This document shows positions 8,092 through 16,897 of a stretch of 64,000 bases of DNA, piece after piece. Made by a program: the position numbers and the translations under genes. This DNA is from HT1-32 sp040219025 (lineage in GTDB: Bacteria; Pseudomonadota; Alphaproteobacteria; Rhodospirillales; HT1-32), in contig JAVJTE010000008.1 of assembly GCA_040219025.1 (NCBI GenBank), positions 1 to 64,000 of the forward strand, read 5' to 3'. Within the stretch, counting starts at the first letter, position 1, and the number at the start of each line of letters is the position of its first letter. Below the pieces are notes generated by a model, which was not told the origin of the DNA, did no database searches, and was given only the letters and a program-made list of their open reading frames with translations.

Positions 8092-9792
8092 TCAGCCCCA
8101 GCCTGATTTTTCACCCTGCCGCTTGGTGCTGACCTTGTATTCCGGCTTCTTCGGCAGGTTGGTCATGGTCGTTTCCTTCATCGGCTTGCCGAAGTAATAG
8201 CCCTGACCGTAATCGATGAAGGAATTTCGCAGCAGCTCGACGGTCTTCGCATCCTCAACATATTCCGCGATGGTCTTGATGCCGAGATCGCGGCACATGG
8301 TGCCGATGGCGCGGATGAAAGGTTCGCCATGGCGGGTGCCCTTGGCGGCGTCCCGGACATAAATGCCGTCGATCTTCACATAATCCACATCCAGCGCCCG
8401 GAGATACTGGAAGGTTGCGGCCCCGGCGCCAAAATCGTCGATACAAACCTTGCAGTTCAGCCCCCGGAATTGCTGCAGTGCCGCGTTGCAGAGTTCCAGA
8501 TCGGTAATCTCGGCGGATTCGGTTACTTCGATCAGCAACTGGTTGCAGATCGCCCGGTTCTTGGTCAGCAGACGTATCAGTTTCTCGATGAAACTGCGTT
8601 TCGACATGGAGATACCGGATACGTTGACGGCGATATGCGCATCCTTGTTGCCCTTGATGCCCTGCGTCAGGATTTTCACGGCATTTTCACAGACGCTGAC
8701 ATCCAGTTCGGGCACGATGCCGAATTCTTCTGCGAAGGTGACAGCCTCGAACGGTGCCTTGTATTTTCCATTCGTCAGCACCCGGCCAAGGGCCTCGTAA
8801 TGATGCACTTTCCAGTCTTCCAGATGGACAATCGGCTGATAGAAGAAATGGAACCGGTTATTGGCAATCATCTGACGGAAGTCGGTGACCTGGGCCAGCG
8901 CCTGAACCATCATGTCTTCATAGCCGTTGGAGAGACTTTCCATCGTCACCGGCTTGTTCGGGTCGGCAATGAATTTGCTGATGGCGTAGGTCAGCGCCTT
9001 CTCCATGTCTTCATCCGACAGGTCACCGCCATCGAGTCCGATATCACCGGTATTGACGGCAATCCCCTGTCCTGTCGGATCAAGGGTGACGGATGTTTCG
9101 GCAATTCTGGCTTTCAGGCTTTCGGTAGAGACGCTGGAATCGTGAATGACGCCATAGGTGCCGTCGGCCAGTTTGCCGACCGAATTGCCGCCCACGGACC
9201 ATGCACGCATCTGGCTGCGCAGACCGTCGACCATGCTGCTGGCCTGATCTGCGTCCATTCGCTCACCCAGTGAGGCTTCGTCCAGCGAAACCAGTGTCAT
9301 ATGGTAGTCTTCACCATATTCACCGCTTTCTTTCGCCCGCTTCTTGGCGATTTCAGTGAAGGCTTCCCGGTCGACCTTGTCGAGGGCGGCGATTTCGTTC
9401 CCCCGCGCCCGGCTGACCGTCAGGTGGGCACCGCCGGAGCCGGGCATGGTGAGGCCGGACAAACGAATCACAACAACAGAACCGTCAGGCTTCGGGATAC
9501 GCAGCAGAGCACCGTCGCTGCGCCCGGAACTGCTGATGCGCCGCAGGGTTTCGTCGACGATCAGCGCATCGACCGGATCAACGAGCGACCGGACTTTTTT
9601 ACCCAGCATATCGGATTCTGCATGACCGAAGATGGCGGCTGACCGGCCAACGCAATAGGTGACGATGCCTTCTGAATCGACCTCGATCAGAACATCGGAT
9701 GCGGCAAAGGAGAAGGCGAGAAAGCGGTCTCGCTGCGCTCGCATCGTTGCATCGACATCCTTCGGGGATTGCATCTCTTCTGCCACGTTCAT
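8092..9792 (-). CDS. PAS - degenerate GGDEF - EAL protein (c-di-GMP phosphodiesterase candidate)
   Basis: The protein has about 566 residues. A PAS-like sensor domain (FAASDVLIEVDSEGIVTYC) comes first, then a region in the place of a GGDEF domain with a broken signature (GGNSVGKLADGTYGV), then a full EAL domain. The EAL domain keeps FFYQPIVHLEDWKVHHYEAL, the asparagine in AVNVSG, the glutamates of IEVTES, the DDFG aspartates and VKIDG, so hydrolysis of c-di-GMP to pGpG is plausible. The degenerate GGDEF may bind GTP as a regulator. No membrane segment is seen. Start choice is uncertain: I use ATG 9792; the frame remains open to a TTG at 9858, and a GGAGGA lies between them, too far from the ATG. 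Confidence 0.85.
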   Translation of the reverse strand: MNVAEEMQSPKDVDATMRAQRDRFLAFSFAASDVLIEVDSEGIVTYCVGRSAAIFGHAESDMLGKKVRSLVDPVDALIVDETLRRISSSGRSDGALLRIPKPDGSVVVIRLSGLTMPGSGGAHLTVSRARGNEIAALDKVDREAFTEIAKKRAKESGEYGEDYHMTLVSLDEASLGERMDADQASSMVDGLRSQMRAWSVGGNSVGKLADGTYGVIHDSSVSTESLKARIAETSVTLDPTGQGIAVNTGDIGLDGGDLSDEDMEKALTYAISKFIADPNKPVTMESLSNGYEDMMVQALAQVTDFRQMIANNRFHFFYQPIVHLEDWKVHHYEALGRVLTNGKYKAPFEAVTFAEEFGIVPELDVSVCENAVKILTQGIKGNKDAHIAVNVSGISMSKRSFIEKLIRLLTKNRAICNQLLIEVTESAEITDLELCNAALQQFRGLNCKVCIDDFGAGAATFQYLRALDVDYVKIDGIYVRDAAKGTRHGEPFIRAIGTMCRDLGIKTIAEYVEDAKTVELLRNSFIDYGQGYYFGKPMKETTMTNLPKKPEYKVSTKRQGEKSGWG

Positions 9793-10061
9793 TAAACCCA
9801 ATGAGATAACTAGACTGTTTCCTCCGATTAAAAAACTGCGAGAACTACCTAGATGCAATCCTTCTGTTTAAGTTTTCCACCTTTTCTTATCTGTTGCAGT
9901 ATGGTCTGCGCGCACCGGAAAGGGGCATATACCGGATATCCGGATGCATCGGACTTTCGGTTGTGGCAGTCTGATTATCACGCATGTTCCTGATGAAGCC
10001 CGGGCAGGAAGCTTCATCACGCAGGAGATGCCATCAATCCATTCAGCCTGAAGGAGGTTCT

Positions 10062-10274
10062 ATGTCAGGAGAGACCGTATATTTCGTCATCGGTGCCGAG
10101 TACCGGGATACGGATTTTCAGGAACTTGTCCCCGGAACAAGTGCGGTGCACGGTCCTTTCGATAAGGCCAGAGCGGACAAGGTATGGCAGGAACTGTCGA
10201 TGGCCCGGGTGGACGAATGCATGGTCCGGTTTCGCGTCGTCGATCGTGACCGCCTGGTGAATGGCCGTTTCTGA
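10062..10274 (+). CDS. Small DUF4170 protein
   Basis: This 70-residue protein fits DUF4170, a small alphaproteobacterial family of unknown role. Recognisable features are the N-terminal YFVIGAEYRDTDFQELVPG, the central GPFDKARADKVWQEL, and the C-terminal VDECMVRFRVVD. The start at 10062 is decided by a strong ribosome-binding site (GAAGGAGGTT, 3 to 8 bases before the ATG); the longer frame from 9984 lacks one. It sits alone after a 270-base non-coding stretch and 65 bases before the receiver-domain gene in the same direction. No signal peptide or membrane segment is present. The function cannot be inferred. Confidence 0.82.
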   Translation: MSGETVYFVIGAEYRDTDFQELVPGTSAVHGPFDKARADKVWQELSMARVDECMVRFRVVDRDRLVNGRF

Positions 10275-10339
10275 ACACACGTATACGTAAAAGTTGCCTC
10301 CTGCCGGCCCTGCCGTCAGAGTAAGTCTGAAGGAATACC

Positions 10340-11005
10340 ATGGCAGAACGCATCAGTATTACGAACGTGAATTTTCTGGTCATTGACCGGAACCTGCATA
10401 TGCGTGAGCTGCTGGTCAGTGTCCTGCGTACCTTGGGCGGCAAGGATATCCGTGCCGTTAGTACCTATGATGCGGCGAAAGAAGCCCTCAGCATCAAGCC
10501 ACCGGAAATCATGTTTACAAGCTGGAAGCTTGATCCGACGAATGGTGTCAAGCTGACGCGCGAAATCAGGTGGTCGGGCAAGGAGGCATTACAGTTCACG
10601 CCGATCATCATGGTCAGCGGTCATGGCGAAGAAGAAAAGGTGCTGAAGGCGCGGGAAGCTGGCATCAATGAATTCGTCGTCAAACCCTATGCCGCTGCGA
10701 CAATTCTGTCGCGCATGCATGCCGTGATCATGAAACCCCGGCAGTTCGTGAAGACCGAACAGTTCTTTGGGCCTGATCGCCGGCGGACGACGGCATTCGA
10801 GTATTCCGGTGATGAACGGCGCTCTGGCGCTGACGGCAGCAATGTTGTCAAAAAGACCAAGAAAAAAGGCGACATGTCGCAGGATGAGATCAACAATCTG
10901 ATGAATCCGGACGATGTGGATGCCCCTCCGGAAGAAGACGGTGCGCATTTCAAGTCCGCTGGGTCTGCGCCGGAGGAGAAAAAACCGGTGGTTCAGGGCG
11001 ACTGA
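10340..11005 (+). CDS. CheY-like receiver protein lacking the phospho-acceptor aspartate
   Basis: The 221-residue protein has a receiver fold over residues 10-130: FLVIDRNLHMRELLVSVLRTLG, then PPEIMFTSWKLDPTNG, IIMVSGHGEE and the conserved lysine in FVVKPY. At the position of the phosphorylated Asp there is a serine (FTSW instead of the usual TDW), and the acidic pair is ID-R instead of DD. Phosphorylation in the normal way is therefore unlikely. The tail (about 140-221) is charged and low in complexity, with a run KKTKKKG and an acidic PDDVDAPPEEDG. Its stop is 2 bases before the start of the adenylate cyclase gene, so the two are surely co-transcribed, which suggests a regulatory link. The start follows a GAAGGA site. 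Confidence 0.85.
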   Translation: MAERISITNVNFLVIDRNLHMRELLVSVLRTLGGKDIRAVSTYDAAKEALSIKPPEIMFTSWKLDPTNGVKLTREIRWSGKEALQFTPIIMVSGHGEEEKVLKAREAGINEFVVKPYAAATILSRMHAVIMKPRQFVKTEQFFGPDRRRTTAFEYSGDERRSGADGSNVVKKTKKKGDMSQDEINNLMNPDDVDAPPEEDGAHFKSAGSAPEEKKPVVQGD

Positions 11006-11007
11006 CG

Positions 11008-12723
11008 ATGTGGGTCCGGACCCTGAGGACCTGGAGCGGGGTTGTCTTTGCAGCCTACGTCATCGCCCATCTCATGAATCACAGTATCGGCATTTTCTCG
11101 CTTGAAGCGATGGAGCGGGCACGACCCTATTTTCAGGCACCGTTTACCAATCCCGTTCTGTTCCCGCTGCTCTATCTGTCGCTGTTCGTTCATATGGCAC
11201 TGGCGCTGACAGCGGTCTATCGCAAGCGAACACTGAGAATGCCGGTCTGGCAGGCGGTTCAGCTGATTCTGGGATTGCTGATCTGGCCACTGATCGCCCT
11301 GCATATTGCCGGGACCCGGCTGGTTGACCTGATCAGCGATATCGAGCCGAATTATCCCGCTGTAATCAATTCGATTTTTGCCTCGGGCTGGCTGGTTGTC
11401 GTCAAATATGTCGTGCTGATTTTCGTTGTCTGGTTTCATCTGGTTGTCGGGGTGCATTTCTGGCTGCGGATCAAACCCTGGTACCCCCGGGTGATGCCCT
11501 GGCTGTTTGGCTCGGCCGTTCTGCTGCCGGTTCTGGCGACCGCCGGGTTTCTGCGTGCGGGAATGGAACTGAAAGCGATGGCGGCGGTCAATCCCGGCCT
11601 GATCGCAAGAATTCTGGAACCTGTTCAGACATCGCATCTGCCGATTGTCAGGATAGTCTATGACGCCGAATCAGTGATGATGACCGCTGGTCTGTCGCTG
11701 GTTGTCATGGTTTTCCTGGCACGTCTTGCGCGCGGGCTGTGGCGTAACAAGGGGGGCAGTTATCGCATCACCTATTATAACTCCCGTCAGAAGTTCCGGG
11801 CTCCGGTGGGGCAGACCGTGCTTGAGACATTACAGGAGTTCGGTGTCGATCACCCTGCTGTCTGTGGCGGTCGCGGTCGCTGTACGACCTGCCGGGTGCG
11901 GGTGAATTCGGATACGGAGGCCCTGCATGAACCAAATGATACCGAGGCGCGGGCGCTGACCCGGATAAATGCGGATCCCAGTGTGCGCCTGGCCTGCCAG
12001 CTCACACCGTCGAGTGATATCGAGCTGACCCCGGTCCTGCCGCCCAACACCAGTGCTGCGGATGCCCGACGGCCGGGCGGCGTGTCCGGCCACGAACGTC
12101 TGGTTGCCTGTCTGTTCATCGACCTGCGGGGATCGACCTCGCTGGGTGAACAGAAACTGCCCTATGATGTGGTGTTCATTCTGAACCAGTTCTTTGCGGA
12201 GATGTCGGAGGCCCTGCGGCTGACAAACGGCCACTACGCCCAGTTTGCCGGAGATGGACTGATGGCGCTTTATGGCCTGAAGTCTGATATCCGCGATGCT
12301 GCACGGCGGGCGATCGAGGGTGGTGTCGAAATGCATCGCCGGATCGAAAAGCTGAACGAAATTCTGGACGGAGAGCTGAAAGAGCCCCTGCGGATCGGTG
12401 TCGGTCTGCATGCGGGAGAGGCGATTGTCGGTGCCATGGGGCCACCCGCAGCACCGATCATCTCGGCCATCGGGGACAACATCAACATCGCCGCCCGGCT
12501 GGAAGCGAAGACCAAGGAATTCGGGGTTCCGCTGATCCTGTCAAAAGCGCTCGCCGGTTATGCGGAGATTGATCTCGACGGTTATCCGCTTGAGACGATG
12601 CCGGTACGTGGCCGTAACGAGGAACTCGACGCCTATCTGATTTCGGATCCGGAAAGCCTGCAGGCCCTGCTGGACAAAACCGCCGCGCCACCGGCCCGCA
12701 AACAGGCCGCGACCGCAACCTGA
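11008..12723 (+). CDS. cyaC: CyaC-like class III adenylate cyclase with membrane anchor and 2Fe-2S domain
   Basis: This 571-residue protein has three parts. Residues 1-245 hold about six membrane segments with well-placed histidines (IAHLMNHS, LFVHMALAL, LIALHIAG, WFHLVVGVHFW) that resemble the diheme anchor of succinate dehydrogenase. Residues 250-340 are a plant-type ferredoxin domain with C286, C292, C295 and C330. Residues 360-545 are a class III cyclase domain with FIDLRGSTSL and FAGDGLMALYG metal sites and GDNINIAARLE. The layout matches Sinorhizobium CyaC, a cyclase reported to respond to the quinone redox state. It probably makes cAMP when respiration changes. The adjacent degenerate receiver gene may modulate it. 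The assignment by architecture is firm; redox control here is inferred. Confidence 0.9.
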   Translation: MWVRTLRTWSGVVFAAYVIAHLMNHSIGIFSLEAMERARPYFQAPFTNPVLFPLLYLSLFVHMALALTAVYRKRTLRMPVWQAVQLILGLLIWPLIALHIAGTRLVDLISDIEPNYPAVINSIFASGWLVVVKYVVLIFVVWFHLVVGVHFWLRIKPWYPRVMPWLFGSAVLLPVLATAGFLRAGMELKAMAAVNPGLIARILEPVQTSHLPIVRIVYDAESVMMTAGLSLVVMVFLARLARGLWRNKGGSYRITYYNSRQKFRAPVGQTVLETLQEFGVDHPAVCGGRGRCTTCRVRVNSDTEALHEPNDTEARALTRINADPSVRLACQLTPSSDIELTPVLPPNTSAADARRPGGVSGHERLVACLFIDLRGSTSLGEQKLPYDVVFILNQFFAEMSEALRLTNGHYAQFAGDGLMALYGLKSDIRDAARRAIEGGVEMHRRIEKLNEILDGELKEPLRIGVGLHAGEAIVGAMGPPAAPIISAIGDNINIAARLEAKTKEFGVPLILSKALAGYAEIDLDGYPLETMPVRGRNEELDAYLISDPESLQALLDKTAAPPARKQAATAT

Positions 12724-12737
12724 CCGTTACCGGTCAG

Positions 12738-13313
12738 TCAGGCATGTCCCGCATCGGTGGTCAGCTTGAACGGATCGACGCCGATCTTGTGAATCGCCCG
12801 GTCCCACGTCTTCCCGATATCACGGGAAAACAGCAGGTCGGCATCTGCCGGTGCGTGCAGCCAGCCATTGTGAATGATCTCGGCATCCAGCTGTCCCGGT
12901 CCCCAGCCGGCATAGCCGAGTGCCATGATCGACCGCCGGGGGCCGCTGCCATCGGCGACATCACGCAGCACATCAAGCGTTGCCGTCAGCGCGACACCGT
13001 CGTCGATCACCATGCTGCTGTCCTGCAGATATTCATCGGAATGCAGGACGAAACCGCGGCCCGATTCAACCGGCCCGCCAAAATGAACCCGGATGTCATC
13101 AGCCGGTTTTCCGGGGTTGATATCGAGTTGTTCCAGCAGCTCCGGGAAGGTCAGGGAGTCGATCAGCTTGTTGACCACAAGCCCCATCGCCCCCTCTGAC
13201 GAATGGGCGCAGAGATAGATTACCGCCCGCTCGAAACGGGGGTCGGCCATGCTGGGCATGGCAATCAGTAATTGTCCGGGAAGATATCCCGGTTCGGCTG
13301 CAGCATCTTTCAT
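12738..13313 (-). CDS. YqgE/AlgH family protein
   Basis: The 191-residue protein is a UPF0301 (YqgE/AlgH) member. The N-terminus reads GYLPGQLLIAMPSMADPRFERAVIYLCAHSSEGAMGLVVNK, which is nearly the family consensus, followed by VHFGGPVESGRGFVLHS and the late ALGYAGWGPGQLDAEI. Length agrees with the family (about 185-190). AlgH was linked to alginate regulation in Pseudomonas, but the biochemical role of the family is unknown. It is probably cytoplasmic. The gene ends 15 bases from the end of the convergent cyclase gene and is divergent from the DsbD-like gene with a 130-base spacer. Confidence 0.93.
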   Translation of the reverse strand: MKDAAAEPGYLPGQLLIAMPSMADPRFERAVIYLCAHSSEGAMGLVVNKLIDSLTFPELLEQLDINPGKPADDIRVHFGGPVESGRGFVLHSDEYLQDSSMVIDDGVALTATLDVLRDVADGSGPRRSIMALGYAGWGPGQLDAEIIHNGWLHAPADADLLFSRDIGKTWDRAIHKIGVDPFKLTTDAGHA

Positions 13314-13443
13314 TCAGCAAAGATAATGCGGGCAGGCCCGCTCCGCCAGTACCCGTGTACAAGGTCACATCAGCCTCAATATCACGTGAGGGTCTGACGA
13401 CCGGATTGACTTCACAAGCCCGTGCCCGATTTATAGCGGCGAT

Positions 13444-15552
13444 ATGAAAACACTTCTCGGCTTACTGTTCGGGCTGCTGGCCGGCCCTGGTTTTCCAGTG
13501 ATGGCAGCTGCCGGTCCGGCAGGTGACTGGCACCGCACGGCAGAAGTTGATTACCGGCTGATCTCCGCCACCCGTGCCACCGGTGCGCTGGAGACGATCC
13601 GGATGGGGATCGAATTTGACCTGAAACCGGGCTGGCATATCTACTGGCGCTCTCCGGGAGATGCCGGTTTCCCGCCGGAACTGCGACTGCGTGACGGCAC
13701 CAATGCCGGTGCAGTCTCGTTCCGCTGGCCACGCCCGGAACGGTTTCTGCTGCTGGATATCGAAACGATCGGCTATTCCGACCGGATCATCCTGCCGCTG
13801 GATGTGAAACCCGTCCTGCCGGGCCAGCCGCTGCAGTTTGACGCCGACCTCAGTTTCCTGATCTGCAAGGAAATCTGTATTCCGGTCAGCAATCAGCTGT
13901 CGCTGTCACTTCCCGGCGGCCAACCGGTCCCGTCCGAGTTTGCCCATGAGATCGACCGGTTTGACGGTCTGGTGCCGCCAGCCGGCGGCTGGCCGGGGCT
14001 GGAACTTGCCGGACTGGCGCTGAGCGCACCGGCAAAACCGGGCGAACCGGCGACACTGGACGTTCGCATTACCAATGAAATAGCGCTGGTCGAACCGGAC
14101 CTGCTGGTTGAGGCGACACCCGACTTCTGGTTCGGTCGCCCGGTGGTTCGCCAGATCGGAAACGAGACCCTGTTTTCTGTTCCGGCAACCGGCCCGGCAG
14201 GTGATATCGCCGCACTGACCGGACAGATGCTGACCCTGACCGTGATGCAGGAAGGTGCCGCGGCAGAGTTGACCGCCACTGCACCCAACAGCATCGGCCA
14301 GCCGATGACCGGGGTCACGGGTGAACAGGGTATCGCAACCTTTCTGCTGCTGGCCTTCCTCGGCGGGCTGATTCTCAATCTGATGCCCTGCGTGTTGCCG
14401 GTCCTGTCGATGAAGCTGGTCAGTATTGCCGGCTATGGCGGGGCTGAACGCCGGGTGATTCGGCAGGGCTTTCTGGCCTCCGCTGCCGGTATCATCACCA
14501 CGATCATGGTGCTGGCCGGGGGGGCGATCCTGCTGAAGCTCGGCGGTGCCGCCGTCGGCTGGGGCATCCAGTTTCAGCAGCCCCTGTTTCTGGTCTTCAT
14601 GACCTTCGTTGTGGTGCTGTTCGCCCTCAATCTGTTTGGCCGGTTCGAACTGGCCCTGCCGTCCTGGCTGGGCCGGGCCGCTGCGCAGGATACCGGATCC
14701 GGTCTTGGCGGACATTTCATGACCGGTGTTTTTGCAACCTTGCTGGCGACACCCTGTTCCGCCCCCTTCCTCGGGTCAGCGGTCGGGTTCGCGCTTGCCG
14801 GCTCACCAACGGATATCGCACTGATCTTCCTGCTGGTCGGCCTTGGGCTTGCCGCGCCTTATCTGGCGGTGGCGATGGTGCCCGAACTGGCCGCCGTCCT
14901 GCCGCGTCCCGGTCCCTGGATGATCCGCCTGAAACAGGTGCTGGGGATCGCCCTGCTGCTGACGGCGGTCTGGCTGCTGTCTGTGCTGATGGCCCAGATT
15001 GGCGGGCCCGGTACCGGGCTGGTTGCGGGATTGCTGGCTGTCATGTCGGTGGCCATTGCCTTCAGACCGGCAGCCACCGTCATGGTCTCGGCTAGCGGTC
15101 TGGTGGCGGTTCTGCTGGTTGCCGGCCTGACGGATGATGCTGGGCCTGCCGGAACAGCGCAGACCGACCCCGCGGCCAGCTATCAGTGGGTGCCGTTCGA
15201 CCGGACATCGCTGGCCGGACATATCGCGGCGGGTCGCACCGTGCTGGTGGACGTTACTGCCGACTGGTGTGTGACCTGTCAGGTAAACAAGAAGCTGGTG
15301 CTGGACCGGGGCGATGTCGCGACCTTGCTGTCGTCGGGTCAGGTGGTTGCCATGCGGGCAGACTGGACCCGCCCGAGCGATGATATCGCGGCTTACCTCG
15401 CCGGGTTCGGACGCTACGGCATTCCCTTCAATGTGATTTACGGACCGGGGATGCCAGACGGCTATGTACTGCCCGAGCTACTGACCGCGGACCGCGTGCT
15501 GACCGGCTTCGGGGTCGCTTCTGATGGCCGGATCCGGCAGGCCGGGCAATAA
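13444..15552 (+). CDS. DsbD/ScsB-type membrane thiol-disulfide reductase
   Basis: The 702-residue protein moves reducing power from the cytoplasm to the periplasm. It has a signal peptide (residues 1-22, cut near VMAAA), a periplasmic alpha-type domain (about 23-290) with a cysteine pair in LICKEICIPV, a CcdA-like block of eight or more membrane segments (about 300-570) with cysteines in NLMPCVLPV and ATPCSAPF, and a C-terminal thioredoxin domain with CVTC at residues 609-612. The size and the long N-terminal domain favour ScsB or a DsbD variant over classic E. coli DsbD. It stands upstream of a peroxiredoxin gene in the same direction, 84 bases apart, so a shared role in thiol redox balance is plausible. 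Confidence 0.92.
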   Translation: MKTLLGLLFGLLAGPGFPVMAAAGPAGDWHRTAEVDYRLISATRATGALETIRMGIEFDLKPGWHIYWRSPGDAGFPPELRLRDGTNAGAVSFRWPRPERFLLLDIETIGYSDRIILPLDVKPVLPGQPLQFDADLSFLICKEICIPVSNQLSLSLPGGQPVPSEFAHEIDRFDGLVPPAGGWPGLELAGLALSAPAKPGEPATLDVRITNEIALVEPDLLVEATPDFWFGRPVVRQIGNETLFSVPATGPAGDIAALTGQMLTLTVMQEGAAAELTATAPNSIGQPMTGVTGEQGIATFLLLAFLGGLILNLMPCVLPVLSMKLVSIAGYGGAERRVIRQGFLASAAGIITTIMVLAGGAILLKLGGAAVGWGIQFQQPLFLVFMTFVVVLFALNLFGRFELALPSWLGRAAAQDTGSGLGGHFMTGVFATLLATPCSAPFLGSAVGFALAGSPTDIALIFLLVGLGLAAPYLAVAMVPELAAVLPRPGPWMIRLKQVLGIALLLTAVWLLSVLMAQIGGPGTGLVAGLLAVMSVAIAFRPAATVMVSASGLVAVLLVAGLTDDAGPAGTAQTDPAASYQWVPFDRTSLAGHIAAGRTVLVDVTADWCVTCQVNKKLVLDRGDVATLLSSGQVVAMRADWTRPSDDIAAYLAGFGRYGIPFNVIYGPGMPDGYVLPELLTADRVLTGFGVASDGRIRQAGQ

Positions 15553-15635
15553 GGGCAAGGTCAGGGGGGATGACAGACGGGAGTGCAGGTATTATCTAGT
15601 GCGTGAGTTTAATCATACCCTTCAGGGAGACTGAC

Positions 15636-16115
15636 ATGACAATCAAGGTTGGCGACAAACTTCCCAGCGTTACACTGGCCCATATGACCGCTGACGGCCC
15701 GGCCCAGGTCACCACCGATGAACTGACCAAAGGCAAGAAGGTCGTGATCTTCGCCGTTCCCGGCGCGTTCACCCCGACCTGTTCTGCGGCCCACCTGCCG
15801 GGTTTTGTGAACAACGCCTCCGCCATCAAGGCGAAGGGCTTTGACACCATCGCCTGCCTGTCGGTGAACGACCCGTTCGTCATGGGCGCATGGGGTTCCG
15901 ACCAGAATGTCGGCGACAACGTCATAATGCTGGCAGATGGTTCCGGTGATTTCACCAAGGCTGTCGGTATGGAATTCGACCTTTCCGGTCGCGGCCTCGG
16001 TCTGCGTTCACAGCGCTACTCGATGGTTGTCGAGGACGGCAAGGTCACTGCACTGAACCTTGACGAACCGGGCCAGTTTGAAGTCTCCAGCGCCGAGAAA
16101 ATTCTCGCGGGCTGA
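15636..16115 (+). CDS. Prx5-type peroxiredoxin
   Basis: This 159-residue enzyme reduces hydrogen peroxide and organic hydroperoxides with thiols. The peroxidatic cysteine is Cys49 in PGAFTPTCSAAHLPGF, the signature of the Prx5 (AhpC/TSA-like, glutaredoxin- or thioredoxin-dependent) group. The FVMGAWG and SGRGLGLRSQRYSMVVEDG segments are also typical. The start at 15636 is set by a CAGGGAG site 7 bases before the ATG and by the family N-terminus MTIKVGDKLPSVTL; an in-frame ATG at 15603 adds 11 residues without family support. A clear terminator follows at 16140-16170. It lies behind the DsbD/ScsB-like gene. No signal peptide, so it acts in the cytoplasm. Confidence 0.94.
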   Translation: MTIKVGDKLPSVTLAHMTADGPAQVTTDELTKGKKVVIFAVPGAFTPTCSAAHLPGFVNNASAIKAKGFDTIACLSVNDPFVMGAWGSDQNVGDNVIMLADGSGDFTKAVGMEFDLSGRGLGLRSQRYSMVVEDGKVTALNLDEPGQFEVSSAEKILAG

Positions 16116-16139
16116 CAGGCTGCACCGGCGATAGAATCG

Positions 16140-16170
16140 AAAAGGCCGCTCCCTTCCGGGGCGGCCTTTT
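16140..16170. terminator. Bidirectional rho-independent terminator
   Basis: An A-run, a GC-rich inverted repeat (GGCCGC...GCGGCC with short loop) and a T-run lie between the convergent ends of the peroxiredoxin gene and phoB. With A on one side and T on the other it can stop transcription from both directions. Confidence 0.85.
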
Positions 16171-16194
16171 TGGGTTGGGACGGCGGGTCTGCTT

Positions 16195-16884
16195 TCAGAC
16201 ATCTTCATCCAGTGCATAGCCGGCAGAACGGACGGTGCGGATCAGGTCGAGTTCATCCGGGCCGTTCAGGGCCTTGCGCAGGCGGCGGATATGGACATCA
16301 ACCGTGCGCGGTTCGATTGCCGCGTCATAGCCCCAGACCTTGTCGAGCAGCTGCTCGCGGGAGAATACGCGCCCCGGCTGTTCCATGAAACAGCGCAGCA
16401 GCCGGAATTCTGTCGGCCCCAGTTTAAGCGCGCGCAGCCCCCGGCTGACCTTGTGGGCTGCAAGGTCCATGTTGATGTCGCGATATTGCAGGGCTTCCGA
16501 ATCGAAGGACGGGTTGGACCGGCGCAGGACCGCCCGCAGCCGGGCAATCACCTCGCGCGGGGAAAAGGGCTTGGTGATATAGTCGTCGGCGCCGGTATCA
16601 AGGCCGCGGATCCGATCACCTTCCTCACCTTTTGCGGTCAGCATGATGATCGGCAGATGCTTGGTAGTCTGACGGCGGCGCAGTTGCCGGCAAACCTCGA
16701 TACCGGACAGTTCCGGTAACATCCAGTCCAGCAGTATGATATCCGGCTGGCATTCCTCGACCAGCGTCATCGCCTCCTCGCCATCCAGGGCGGAGAAGGT
16801 ATCAAAGCCTTCTTTCCGGAGGTTGTAGGAGAGCAACTCAACGAGAGGGGGCTCGTCCTCCACGATCATGATTCGGGGATTCAT
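16195..16884 (-). CDS. phoB: Phosphate regulon response regulator PhoB
   Basis: The 229-residue protein has a receiver domain (residues 4-120; phosphorylated Asp53 in LLDWMLP, acidic pair Glu9-Asp10, Lys in YITKPF) and an OmpR-type winged helix (residues 130-229; LGPTEFRLLRCFMEQPGRVFSREQLL, RTVDVHIRRLRKAL). It binds Pho boxes when phosphorylated by PhoR in phosphate shortage. The start at 16884 (MNPRIMIVEDE) is the family start; the longer frame to 17049 runs into phoU. It is the last gene of the pstC-pstA-pstB-phoU-phoB operon, 13 bases after phoU, and so is likely autoregulated by the Pho box at 21181-21198. Confidence 0.96.
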   Translation of the reverse strand: MNPRIMIVEDEPPLVELLSYNLRKEGFDTFSALDGEEAMTLVEECQPDIILLDWMLPELSGIEVCRQLRRRQTTKHLPIIMLTAKGEEGDRIRGLDTGADDYITKPFSPREVIARLRAVLRRSNPSFDSEALQYRDINMDLAAHKVSRGLRALKLGPTEFRLLRCFMEQPGRVFSREQLLDKVWGYDAAIEPRTVDVHIRRLRKALNGPDELDLIRTVRSAGYALDEDV

Positions 16885-16897
16885 GGTCCGGTTGTTC

